A stretch of 64,000 nt of DNA from the NCBI RefSeq assembly GCF_004364285.1, contig NZ_SOBE01000002.1, forward strand, positions 558,001 to 622,000. The letters run 5' to 3'. Made by a program: the position numbers and the translations under genes. This document shows, piece after piece, positions 18,551 to 25,790 of the stretch. This stretch comes from Frigoribacterium sp. PhB116. GTDB lineage: Bacteria > Actinomycetota > Actinomycetes > Actinomycetales > Microbacteriaceae. Below the pieces are notes generated by a model. The model did not search any database. It saw only the letters and a list, made by a program, of their open reading frames with translations, and was not told where the DNA came from. Within the stretch, counting starts at the first letter, position 1, and each line of letters starts with the position of its first letter.

Positions 18551-18610
18551 CGGCGCCGTGCGGCGCCGTGCGGCGCCGTGCTGTGCCGTGCTGTGCCGTG
18601 CACTGCCGCA
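18551..18610. repeat. 10-bp tandem repeat, six units
   Basis: CGGCGCCGTG three times, CTGTGCCGTG twice and CACTGCCGCA once, in strict 10-bp register, directly before the end of the sulfurtransferase gene. Confidence 0.9.
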
Positions 18611-18618
18611 GCGTGTCG

Positions 18619-19494
18619 TCAGGCCGCGAGCGACTCGAGCGGTGCATCGTCGTCGCCCGTCCACTCGTCGAGCGAGCCGTCGTAGAGCGCGACGTCGTCG
18701 TGCCCCACGAGCACCAGCGCGAGGGCGTCAGCGCTGGCCGCGATGCCCTGGCCGCAGTAGACGACGACCTTCTCGGCCTCGAGCACCGGAGCGAACGCCG
18801 CCTCGAGCTGGTCGACCTCGGCGAAGTGCAGGTCGTCGTCGACGAGCTCGGTCGACGGCACGTTGACGCTGCCGGGGATGTGGCCCAGCCGGGGACGCGC
18901 GCCCGCGACGCCGTCGAACTCGGCACGGGGCGAGCCGCACACCAGCGCCGCCCGCTCGTCGCCGCGCACGACGGCCTCGACGAAGGGCTTGTCGACCCAC
19001 ACCCCGGGACGCTCGTGCGCGACGAACACCGACGGCTCGGGCTCGACACCGCCGACGTCGACGGGGCGGCCCTCGGCGGCCCAGGCGGTGAAGCCGCCGT
19101 CGAGGACGGCCGCGTCGTCGTGGCCGGCCGCGCGCAGCAGCCACCAGAGCCGTGCAGCCCAGGGGCCGCCCGCCGAGTCGTACGCGACGACGGTGGTGCC
19201 GGTCGTGATGCCCAGCGCGCCGGCGGCCTCGGCGAAGCGCTCGACGTCGGGCCGGGTGAACGGGAGCGCCGCGCGGTCGTCGCTGAGGTCGTGGATCAGG
19301 TCGCCGAAGACGGCCCCGGGCACGTGCCCCTGCTCGAGGTAGTCGCCGCGGCCCGTCGTGAACCGCCCGGTCGCCGCCCCGTCGCGGTCGCGGACGGGCA
19401 GCACCGACACGTCGACCACGACCATGTCGTCGGCGCCGAGGTGGTCGGCCACCCACTGGCTGGAGACGAGCGGGGAGGTGATGACGGGGGACAT
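18619..19494 (-). CDS. sseA: sulfurtransferase with two rhodanese domains (SseA type)
   Basis: 291 aa. Two tandem rhodanese domains (about 1-150 and 160-285) as in thiosulfate or 3-mercaptopyruvate sulfurtransferases. The second domain carries the active-site loop YCGQGIAAS with the persulfide cysteine. The first domain is the usual inactive copy (VVAYDSAGGPWAARLWWLL). ATG 19494 is preceded by TACGGT at 19502-19507 with a 7-base gap; an upstream GTG/ATG frame to 19560 is ignored. The reaction passes sulfane sulfur to cyanide or thiol acceptors. A sulfur link with the neighbouring metY gene is plausible. Confidence 0.92.
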   Translation of the reverse strand: MSPVITSPLVSSQWVADHLGADDMVVVDVSVLPVRDRDGAATGRFTTGRGDYLEQGHVPGAVFGDLIHDLSDDRAALPFTRPDVERFAEAAGALGITTGTTVVAYDSAGGPWAARLWWLLRAAGHDDAAVLDGGFTAWAAEGRPVDVGGVEPEPSVFVAHERPGVWVDKPFVEAVVRGDERAALVCGSPRAEFDGVAGARPRLGHIPGSVNVPSTELVDDDLHFAEVDQLEAAFAPVLEAEKVVVYCGQGIAASADALALVLVGHDDVALYDGSLDEWTGDDDAPLESLAA

Positions 19495-19501
19495 GCGGGC
19501 C

Positions 19502-19507
19502 ACCGTA
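19502..19507 (-). promoter_or_regulatory. -10 box TACGGT, leaderless start of sseA
   Basis: TACGGT with a 7-base gap to ATG 19494. Confidence 0.55.
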
Positions 19508-19610
19508 GCGCCCGCCCCCGTCATCGAGCCTGCGACACGTTCACACCGCGTCATGAGCATCCGTCACGCGGCCGTGCGTCAGGCCGCGTCTCGCCAGGGT
19601 CGCTCCGGGC

Positions 19611-20183
19611 TCAGCGCCCTGATCGCCGCGACGAGATGACGCCGGTGTCGAAGCCCATCAGGTTGAGGCCTCCGTTGAACCGAGCGTGCTCGACCTTGAT
19701 GCAGCGGTCCATGACGACGGTCAGGCCCTTCTCCTCGGCGTGGCGTGCCGCCTCCTCGTTCCAGATGCCGAGCTGGACCCAGATGGTGCGGGCCCCGCTC
19801 GCGAGCACGTCGTCGACGACCGACGGGATGTCGCTCGCCTTGCGGAACACGTCGACGATGTCGGGCACCTCGGGCAGCGAGGCCAGGTCGGGGTAGGCCT
19901 TCTCGCCGAGGATCACGTCGGCCCGCGGGTTCACGAAGTACACGCGCAGGTCGCTCGACTGCTGCAGGTAGGTGCCGACGAAATAGGAGGAGCGGGTCGA
20001 GTTCGGCGAGGCACCCACGATCGCGACGCTCTTCGCGGAACGGAGGATGGCCTGCCGCGCGCGGGCGTCCGGCCCGACCCAGGTGCGCTGCGACTTCAGC
20101 AGCTTGGCGAGAGGCGAGCTCGACGGCAGCTCGCAGGTGCGCCCGTTGGCCAGCTGGGTGGTGACCGTGTCGCTGGTGCTCAC
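19611..20183 (-). CDS. CoA-binding (YccU-type) protein
   Basis: 190 aa. Residues about 45-165 are a Rossmann-like CoA-binding domain: SVAIVGASPNSTRSSYFVG, YFVNPRADVILGEKAYPDL, VDVFRKASDIPSVVDD and VWVQ/IWVQLGIWNEEAA with DRCIKVEH. Function is unknown beyond nucleotide/CoA binding. GTG 20183 starts one base after the metY stop, and its ribosome site (GAAGGAGG) lies inside the last codons of metY, so the two genes are co-translated. In many actinobacteria this protein accompanies the O-acetylhomoserine sulfhydrylase, suggesting a helper role in methionine synthesis (inference). Confidence 0.88.
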   Translation of the reverse strand: MSTSDTVTTQLANGRTCELPSSSPLAKLLKSQRTWVGPDARARQAILRSAKSVAIVGASPNSTRSSYFVGTYLQQSSDLRVYFVNPRADVILGEKAYPDLASLPEVPDIVDVFRKASDIPSVVDDVLASGARTIWVQLGIWNEEAARHAEEKGLTVVMDRCIKVEHARFNGGLNLMGFDTGVISSRRSGR

Positions 20184-20184
20184 G

Positions 20185-21477
20185 TCACGCCTCCTTCGTC
20201 GCGGCGCGGAGCGCCTGGTCGAGGTCGTCGATGATGTCGGCGGCGTCCTCGATGCCGACGCTGATGCGGACCGAGCCCGGCAGCACTCCGGCGTCGACGA
20301 GCTGCTGCTCGCTGAGCTGGGCGTGCGTCGTCGAGCCCGGGTGGATGACGAGCGTCTTCGCGTCGCCGATGTTGGCCAGGTGGCTCGCGAGCTCGACCGA
20401 CTCGATGAACGTCTTGCCTGCGGCGCGGCCGCCGGCCAGCTCGAAGGTGAAGACCGACCCGGGGCCCTCCGGCAGGTACTTCTGTGCGCGCTCGTGGTGC
20501 GGGTGGCCGGGCAGCCCGGCCCAGCGCACACGGTCGATCCGCGGGTCGGCGTCGAGCCACTCGGCGACCTCGCGCGCGTTCTCGACGTGCGCGCGCATCC
20601 GGAACGGCAGGGTCTCGACGCCCTGCGCGAGCAGGAACGCCGAGTGCGGCGCCAGCGCGGGGCCGATGTCGCGCAGCTGCTCGGCCCGCAGCCGGGTGAG
20701 GAACGCGTACTCGCCGAAGTTGCCCGACCAGTTGAGCCCGCCGTAGCTCGGCACGGGCTGGTCGAAGAGCGGGAAGCGCTCGCTGTCCCAGCCGAAGCGG
20801 CCCGACTCGACGACCACGCCGCCGAGGGTGGTGCCGTGCCCGCCGAGGAACTTCGTCGCCGAGTGGATCACGACGTCGGCACCCCACTCGATCGGTCGGT
20901 TCAGGTACGGGGTCGCGATGGTCGAGTCGACGATCAGGGGGATGCCGGCGGCGTGCGCGACCTCGGCCAGGCCCTCGAGGTCGGCGATCTCGCCGGAGGG
21001 GTTCGCGACGGTCTCGACGAAGAGCAGCTTGGTCGCGGGGGTGATCGCCGCGGCGTAGTCGGCGGGCTCGCTCGACTGCACGAAGGTCGTCTCGACGCCG
21101 AAGCGCCGCAGGGTCACGTCGAGCTGTGTGACCGACCCGCCGTAGAGGGCGGCGCTAGCGACGATGTGGTCGCCCGCGCCGGCCAGCGAGGCGAAGGTGA
21201 TGAACTGCGCGCTCAGCCCGCTCGACGTCGCGACCGCGCCGAGGCCGCCCTCGAGGCTCGCCACGCGTTCCTCGAAGGAGGCGGTGGTCGGGTTGGCCAG
21301 GCGGCTGTAGATGTTCCCGTACTTCTGCAACGCGAACCGCGCCGCCGCGTCTTCCGTGTCGTCGAACACGAAGGCGCTCGACTGGTAGATCGGGAGCGCA
21401 CGCGCCCCGGTCGCCGAGTCGGGGACGTTGCCCGCGTGGATCGCACGCGTGCGGAAGCCGTAGTCACGATCTGCCAT
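20185..21477 (-). CDS. metY: O-acetylhomoserine (thiol)-lyase MetY
   Basis: 430 aa PLP enzyme of the Cys/Met metabolism family. It makes homocysteine from O-acetylhomoserine and sulfide. Blocks: IYSRLANPTTASFEERVASLEGG near residue 60, FVETVANPSGEIADLE, and the PLP-lysine motif HSATKFLGGHGTTLGG. Length and the insertion pattern fit MetY rather than MetB/MetC, which are about 380 residues. ATG 21477 is chosen because TAGCGT at 21485-21490 sits 7 bases upstream; the upstream GTG 21486 overlaps that box. With no leader, a SAM riboswitch on this transcript is excluded. Confidence 0.94.
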   Translation of the reverse strand: MADRDYGFRTRAIHAGNVPDSATGARALPIYQSSAFVFDDTEDAAARFALQKYGNIYSRLANPTTASFEERVASLEGGLGAVATSSGLSAQFITFASLAGAGDHIVASAALYGGSVTQLDVTLRRFGVETTFVQSSEPADYAAAITPATKLLFVETVANPSGEIADLEGLAEVAHAAGIPLIVDSTIATPYLNRPIEWGADVVIHSATKFLGGHGTTLGGVVVESGRFGWDSERFPLFDQPVPSYGGLNWSGNFGEYAFLTRLRAEQLRDIGPALAPHSAFLLAQGVETLPFRMRAHVENAREVAEWLDADPRIDRVRWAGLPGHPHHERAQKYLPEGPGSVFTFELAGGRAAGKTFIESVELASHLANIGDAKTLVIHPGSTTHAQLSEQQLVDAGVLPGSVRISVGIEDAADIIDDLDQALRAATKEA

Positions 21478-21484
21478 GCGGGCC

Positions 21485-21490
21485 ACGCTA
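21485..21490 (-). promoter_or_regulatory. -10 box TAGCGT, leaderless start of metY
   Basis: TAGCGT with a 7-base gap to ATG 21477. It sets the metY start three codons downstream of the longest frame. Confidence 0.6.
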
Positions 21491-21582
21491 GCCGCTGGTC
21501 GTCACAGGACGCCTCGGTGCGTAACGCAGCTACACAGAACGAGCCGCGCCTCCTCGGCGGGGAGGGACGACCGAGGGCGACG

Positions 21583-23298
21583 CTACTTCCAGCTGGGGAT
21601 CCAGTAGTGCAGCCGGATGAACTCCCAGTCCTCGAGCTGCGCCGTCCAGAGCGGGTAGAAGAACACGGTGACGGCGATCGAGACGACGACCACGATGCCC
21701 GTCACGACGATCCCGCTCAGCCGTCGGTCGGGGTGGTCCGTCCGTCGGCCGAGGACGATGCCGAGCACCCCGGCCAGCCCGAGCAGCAGGTAGGGCTCGA
21801 AGGCGATCGTGTAGAACTGGAAGACCGTCCGGCCCGAGAACGCCAGCCAGGGCAGGTAGCCCGCGGCGATGCCGACCAGCACGGCCCCGACCTGCCACTC
21901 GCGGCGGCGGACGAGGCGGTACACGAGGTACGCGCAGGCCGCGACGGCCGCGTACCAGATGAACGGGTTCGCGATCGAGGTGATCGCCATGCCGCAGCGG
22001 GCGACCTCGCAGGCCCCCTGGCCCTGGTCGAGACCCTGGTAGTACATGCTCGTGGGCCGCAGCATGAGCAGCCAGCCGAACGGGTTCGCCGCGTACGAGT
22101 GCGGTGTGTGCAGCCCCACGTTGAACGCGTAGACGCCGGCCTCGTAGTGCCACCAGTTCTGCAGCGTGTCGGGGACCCAGGCGAGCACGCCCGACCAGCG
22201 CTCGCCTCCTTCGGAGACCCAGGCGCGGTAGTAGCCGCCGCCGGTGACGAACCAGCCCGTCCAGCTCGCGACGTAGGCGACGACGGCGATCGGCACCGTG
22301 AGCAGGAAGCTCACCGGCGCCTGGCGGAACAGCGTGCCCGAGAGCCAGAACTCGACGCCCGCCCGGCGACGCGCGAGCACGTCGACGACGACCGTGTAGA
22401 CGGCGAACACGGCCAGGAAGTAGAGGCCGTTCCACTTCACGCCCGTCGCGAGGCCGCACAGCAGCCCGGCCATCACCAGCCAGGGGCGGCCCCAGAGCGA
22501 CGGGCCCCAGGCGGTGTCGCGGCCGGCGGCCCGCCTCCTCGCGAGCCAGCCGTCGAGCGCCGTCGCGCTCTGCCTCCGGTCGAGCAGCACGGCGCCGAAG
22601 GCGAGCAGGCCGAACAGCATCACGAAGTTGTCGAGCAGCGCCACCCGCGACATGACGATCGCGTGCCCGTCGATCGCCATGAAGAAGCCGGCCAGCGTGC
22701 CGACCAGCGTCGAGCGCGACAGGTACGTGCCGATCACGGCGACGAGCGCCACGGCGACGATGCCCGCGACCGCCGTGCTGATCCGCCAGCCGGCCGGGTC
22801 GTCGGGCCCGAAGGCCCACATGCCGAGGCCGATCAGCCACTTGCCGAGGGGAGGGTGGGCCACGAAGGAGGGGGCGGCCAGGTAGCCGTCCGCCCCGCCG
22901 GCCGCGAAGGCGGCGTCGTAGTCGCTCGGCCACGAGCCCTCATAGCCCAGGTTCCAGAGGCTCCAGGCGTCCTTGACGTAGTAGGTCTCGTCGAACACGA
23001 GGGTGCCGGGCCGGCCGAGGTCCCAGAGGCGCAGTGCGGCGGCGAGCAGGGTGACGACCAGCGGCCCGCCCCAGGCCCAGGCCCGGCGTCGGGCCGGCGT
23101 CGAGAGGAGGCGGCCCCACCACGCGTCGATCCCGAGCAGCGGGCGGGGGGCGACCGGAGCTGCGGCCGCGTCGCTCGTCGCGCCTCCGGTGGCAGCATCG
23201 AGGTCGACCCGCTCGTCGGGCTCAGCCGGGGCGACGCGCCCTGCGGCCGTCCCGGTGTCGAGCAGGGCGTCGAACTCCCGATCGCCCTGGCTGCTCAT
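21583..23298 (-). CDS. polyprenyl-phosphate-mannose-protein mannosyltransferase (PMT family, GT39)
   Basis: 571 aa multi-pass membrane protein, the bacterial protein O-mannosyltransferase (Rv1002c-like). An N-terminal cytosolic stretch of about 80 residues precedes the first helix. The first extracytoplasmic loop carries the GT-C acidic motif in FDETYYVKDAWS. Later blocks include HPPLGKWLIGLGM, GLATGVKWNGLYFLAVF and PFGWLLMLRPTSMYY. It transfers mannose from polyprenyl-phosphate-mannose to secreted proteins at the outer face of the membrane. ATG 23298 follows TACGAT with a 6-base gap, eight codons inside the longest frame. It is divergent from rsmI, the same pairing I recall in mycobacteria. 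Confidence 0.94.
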   Translation of the reverse strand: MSSQGDREFDALLDTGTAAGRVAPAEPDERVDLDAATGGATSDAAAAPVAPRPLLGIDAWWGRLLSTPARRRAWAWGGPLVVTLLAAALRLWDLGRPGTLVFDETYYVKDAWSLWNLGYEGSWPSDYDAAFAAGGADGYLAAPSFVAHPPLGKWLIGLGMWAFGPDDPAGWRISTAVAGIVAVALVAVIGTYLSRSTLVGTLAGFFMAIDGHAIVMSRVALLDNFVMLFGLLAFGAVLLDRRQSATALDGWLARRRAAGRDTAWGPSLWGRPWLVMAGLLCGLATGVKWNGLYFLAVFAVYTVVVDVLARRRAGVEFWLSGTLFRQAPVSFLLTVPIAVVAYVASWTGWFVTGGGYYRAWVSEGGERWSGVLAWVPDTLQNWWHYEAGVYAFNVGLHTPHSYAANPFGWLLMLRPTSMYYQGLDQGQGACEVARCGMAITSIANPFIWYAAVAACAYLVYRLVRRREWQVGAVLVGIAAGYLPWLAFSGRTVFQFYTIAFEPYLLLGLAGVLGIVLGRRTDHPDRRLSGIVVTGIVVVVSIAVTVFFYPLWTAQLEDWEFIRLHYWIPSWK

Positions 23299-23304
23299 CC
23301 GGCC

Positions 23305-23310
23305 ATCGTA
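23305..23310 (-). promoter_or_regulatory. -10 box TACGAT, leaderless start of the PMT gene
   Basis: TACGAT with a 6-base gap to ATG 23298. Confidence 0.6.
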
Positions 23311-23354
23311 TTCGGCCCGCATCGGGCTCGTCGGCGGCGGCCGCCCGGTCAGGG

Positions 23355-23360
23355 GACAAT
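23355..23360 (+). promoter_or_regulatory. -10 box GACAAT, leaderless start of rsmI
   Basis: GACAAT with a 6-base gap to GTG 23367. It and the PMT -10 box lie within 56 bases of each other and point apart. Confidence 0.5.
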
Positions 23361-23366
23361 GGGCCG

Positions 23367-24197
23367 GTGATCGTCCTCGCCGCCACTCCCATCGGAAACC
23401 TCGGCGACGCCTCCCGGCGGCTGGTCGAGGCCCTGACGAACGCCGAGGTCGTCGCGGCGGAGGACACCCGCACCGCCATCCACCTCATGCGCGCCCTGGG
23501 GGTCGAGAACCGTCCCCGCCTGATCGCCCTGCACGAGCACAACGAGCGCGAGAAGGCGGCGGAGCTCGTCGAGCTGGCCCGGACGGCCGACCTGATCGTC
23601 CTCACGGACGCGGGCATGCCCGCGATCAGCGACCCGGGGTTCCCCCTCGTCGAGGCGGCCGCGGCCGCGGGCGTCACCGTCACGGCGATCCCCGGTCCGT
23701 CCGCCGTGCTCACCGCGCTCGCCGTCTCCGGCCTGCCCACCGACCGGTTCAGCTTCGAGGGGTTCCTGCCGCGCAAGCAGGGCGACCGCCTCCGGGTGCT
23801 CGGGGCCCTCGCCGACGAGCGCCGCACGATGGTCTTCTTCGAGTCGCCGCACCGTCTCGGCGACTCGCTCGGCGACGTGGTCACGGCGCTCGGCGCAGAC
23901 CGTCGCGTCGTCGTGTGCCGCGAGCTGACCAAGCTGCACGAGGAGGTGCGGCGCGGCTCCGCCTCCGAGCTCGCCTCCTGGGCGGCCGAGGGCGTGCGCG
24001 GCGAGATCTGCGTCGTGGTCGAGGGCGCCCCCGAGCGCGAGTTCGACCTCGCGGCGGGCCTCGCGCAGGTCCAGGCCCTCGTCGCCGACGGGGCCCGGCT
24101 CAAGGAGGCCTCGACCGACGTGGCCGCCGCCACCGGCCTCTCCCGTCGCGACCTCTACCAGGCGGCCCTCGCGGCCAAGGCGCCCCGCCCCTCCTGA
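23367..24197 (+). CDS. rsmI: 16S rRNA (cytidine-1402-2'-O)-methyltransferase RsmI
   Basis: 276 aa. SAM-dependent enzyme of the tetrapyrrole methylase superfamily that methylates C1402 in the ribosomal P site. It starts with the signature VLAATPIGNLGD. VVAAEDTRTAIHLM, LTDAGMPAISDPG, IPGPSAVLTALAVSGL and FESPHRLGDSL follow in order. GTG 23367 begins the conserved sequence directly, consistent with a leaderless mRNA. The C-terminal 30 residues contain the usual basic SRRDLYQAAL segment. Confidence 0.96.
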   Translation: MIVLAATPIGNLGDASRRLVEALTNAEVVAAEDTRTAIHLMRALGVENRPRLIALHEHNEREKAAELVELARTADLIVLTDAGMPAISDPGFPLVEAAAAAGVTVTAIPGPSAVLTALAVSGLPTDRFSFEGFLPRKQGDRLRVLGALADERRTMVFFESPHRLGDSLGDVVTALGADRRVVVCRELTKLHEEVRRGSASELASWAAEGVRGEICVVVEGAPEREFDLAAGLAQVQALVADGARLKEASTDVAAATGLSRRDLYQAALAAKAPRPS

Positions 24198-24583
24198 GCC
24201 CCCGGCGCCCGCTGCCCTTGCTGCTTGGTGCCCCTGCTGCCATGTCGGCGGGTTCTCGTAGCCCGCGGCAGGTCAGCGCCCACCCGCCGCCGGCGACAGG
24301 AACCCGCCGACCCCGACTGTGACCCGCCGCCGGCCACGCGAACCCGCCCCGCTTCGAGCCCGGCAATCCCTACCGCATGGATCGAAGTCGGCGGGTTGCT
24401 GCAGTTCGCGGCGGGTCACCGCCCACCCGCCGCCGGTGACAGGAAGCCGCCGACCCCGACTGTGACCCGCCGCCGACCACGGGAACCCGCCGGCTCGGAC
24501 TGGGATCCGCCGCACGCGACGGGAACCCGCCGACTACCTGCGTGCACGCACCGCTCCCGGGACCGGCCCGGGGCGGCTCCTGA
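24198..24583. repeat. gene-free stretch with a 143-bp tandem repeat of CCCGCCG-rich sequence
   Basis: No gene is supported here. Two direct copies (24245-24387 and 24388-24530) align without gaps over about the first 100 bases, then diverge. Each is packed with GGCGGGT / ACCCGCC words in both orientations, so it can fold extensively. A related fragment (CGACAGGAACCCGCCGA) occurs at about 25669-25685 on the far side of the AbiEi-like gene. The stretch separates convergent genes and may also terminate transcription. Confidence 0.8.
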
Positions 24584-25516
24584 TCAGCACGTGCGGCGCA
24601 CTCCGGTTCCGCGCATCATGGCCTCGAACTGTGTGCGGCTCCAGGCCCGGTCCCACGTGGGACGGCGGAACTCGAAACCCTGCTCGCGGAGGTCGTCCTC
24701 GCGGACCTTCTCCTTCCAGTGCTCCTCACCGGTCATGAGCTGAGCGACGGGCCCGTACTTGTACCGGCCGTCTGCCTCGACGATGAGGCCGGGCCCTGCT
24801 CTCCGCGCCCGCCAGCGCCACAAGCAGTCCACGAACGCTCGCCTCCCGCTGAGGAGCGGGAGACGGGCCTGCTGCTCGGGTCGTTCCCACCCGCCCTCGA
24901 AGCACCGCACCTGCACCAGCGACTCCAGCGGAGACTGCGACGCGGTGGTGGCGAGACCGAGCGCGGCGAGGGCCCTCTTCGAGCCCGGGTGCCGCCTCCT
25001 CGGCTCGAGCTCGGCCTCGACCGCATCGAGCGTCGTCGTCCTGCGGAACAACGCGTGGTCGAGCATGGGGACCGAGACAACGAGCGGGTGCGCGAGCGCG
25101 ACGTCGGCGAGGGTCCGCTCGAGCGAGGTGAGGTAGAAGTCGCCGAGCTCGACGGGCTCGCACGGCACAGTCGAGCGGTGCGCGCTGATGCTTGCCTCCG
25201 ACCGGCCGCCGCCGACGTCCGACCGCAGCGAGTCGAGCCGCCTGGGCAGGCCGCCGACGACGGGGAGTCCGTGCAGCACGGCCGCCGACCGGTGGCTGAT
25301 GAGCAGCTCGCCCGGCCTCGTCGCGACGATGCCCCGCGCTGCGGCGACGAACCGCTGCCTGTCGTCCAGTTCGTCCCAGGCGCGGCGTTCGGCGTAGGCA
25401 CCGGGAGACACGCGGACCACGTCGCCGCGAGCGGCCAGCCGTGAGAGTGCGGAACGGTCGACCCCGCGCCGGGCGAGCTGGCGCGAGGTCGAGACGAGGA
25501 GTTCGGAAGGGTCCAC
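24584..25516 (-). CDS. AbiEi-type N-terminal domain protein with nuclease-like C-terminus (orphan)
   Basis: 310 aa. Residues about 10-65 resemble the AbiEi antitoxin winged helix (RQLARRGVDRSALSRLAARG, then VSPGAYA). A middle region with LISHRSAAVLHGLPVV and SLERTLADVALAHPLVVSV matches the AbiEi/DUF559-associated proteins common in actinobacteria. The last 110 residues contain LIVEADGRYKYG followed by EKVREDDLREQGFEFRRPTW, like a PD-(D/E)XK or DUF559-type fold. GTG 25516 follows GACGAT with a 6-base gap. The AbiEii nucleotidyltransferase toxin expected next to a true type IV antitoxin is absent, so the role is unknown. Repeats flank it on both sides. Confidence 0.75.
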   Translation of the reverse strand: MDPSELLVSTSRQLARRGVDRSALSRLAARGDVVRVSPGAYAERRAWDELDDRQRFVAAARGIVATRPGELLISHRSAAVLHGLPVVGGLPRRLDSLRSDVGGGRSEASISAHRSTVPCEPVELGDFYLTSLERTLADVALAHPLVVSVPMLDHALFRRTTTLDAVEAELEPRRRHPGSKRALAALGLATTASQSPLESLVQVRCFEGGWERPEQQARLPLLSGRRAFVDCLWRWRARRAGPGLIVEADGRYKYGPVAQLMTGEEHWKEKVREDDLREQGFEFRRPTWDRAWSRTQFEAMMRGTGVRRTC

Positions 25517-25522
25517 GGAGCG

Positions 25523-25528
25523 ATCGTC
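25523..25528 (-). promoter_or_regulatory. -10-like GACGAT before the AbiEi-like gene
   Basis: GACGAT with a 6-base gap to GTG 25516. It differs from the TANNNT form only at the first base. Confidence 0.4.
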
Positions 25529-25777
25529 GCGGCCCTCAGGTGCGACGTGGGCCGTCGGCTGCGCAGCTGTGGAGGATCCGTGCGCGAACGGACGTGGGGT
25601 GGAGCGACGAGGACAGAGGTTCGGTGGGTCGCCGTCGCCCTAGGCGGGTGGCCGCGGACCCGCCGCGGGCGACAGGAACCCGCCGAACCCAGAGCAGGGA
25701 GCGACGGGGCCCTGAGCCCGGCAGACGGGCGTCAGCCGAGGAGGCGCGGGCCGCGTCACGGCGTCGGCGGCCGCACC

Positions 25778-25783
25778 TAAGAT
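25778..25783 (+). promoter_or_regulatory. -10 box TAAGAT, leaderless start of metG
   Basis: TAAGAT with a 7-base gap to ATG 25791. Confidence 0.6.
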
Positions 25784-25790
25784 GGTCCCC

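Noticed and set aside
21478-21530. SAM riboswitch upstream of metY
   Set aside because: The -10 box is 7 bases from the start codon, leaving no leader RNA.
24584-25516. Complete type IV toxin-antitoxin pair
   Set aside because: The adjacent reading frames are shadows or repeats; no nucleotidyltransferase toxin gene is present.
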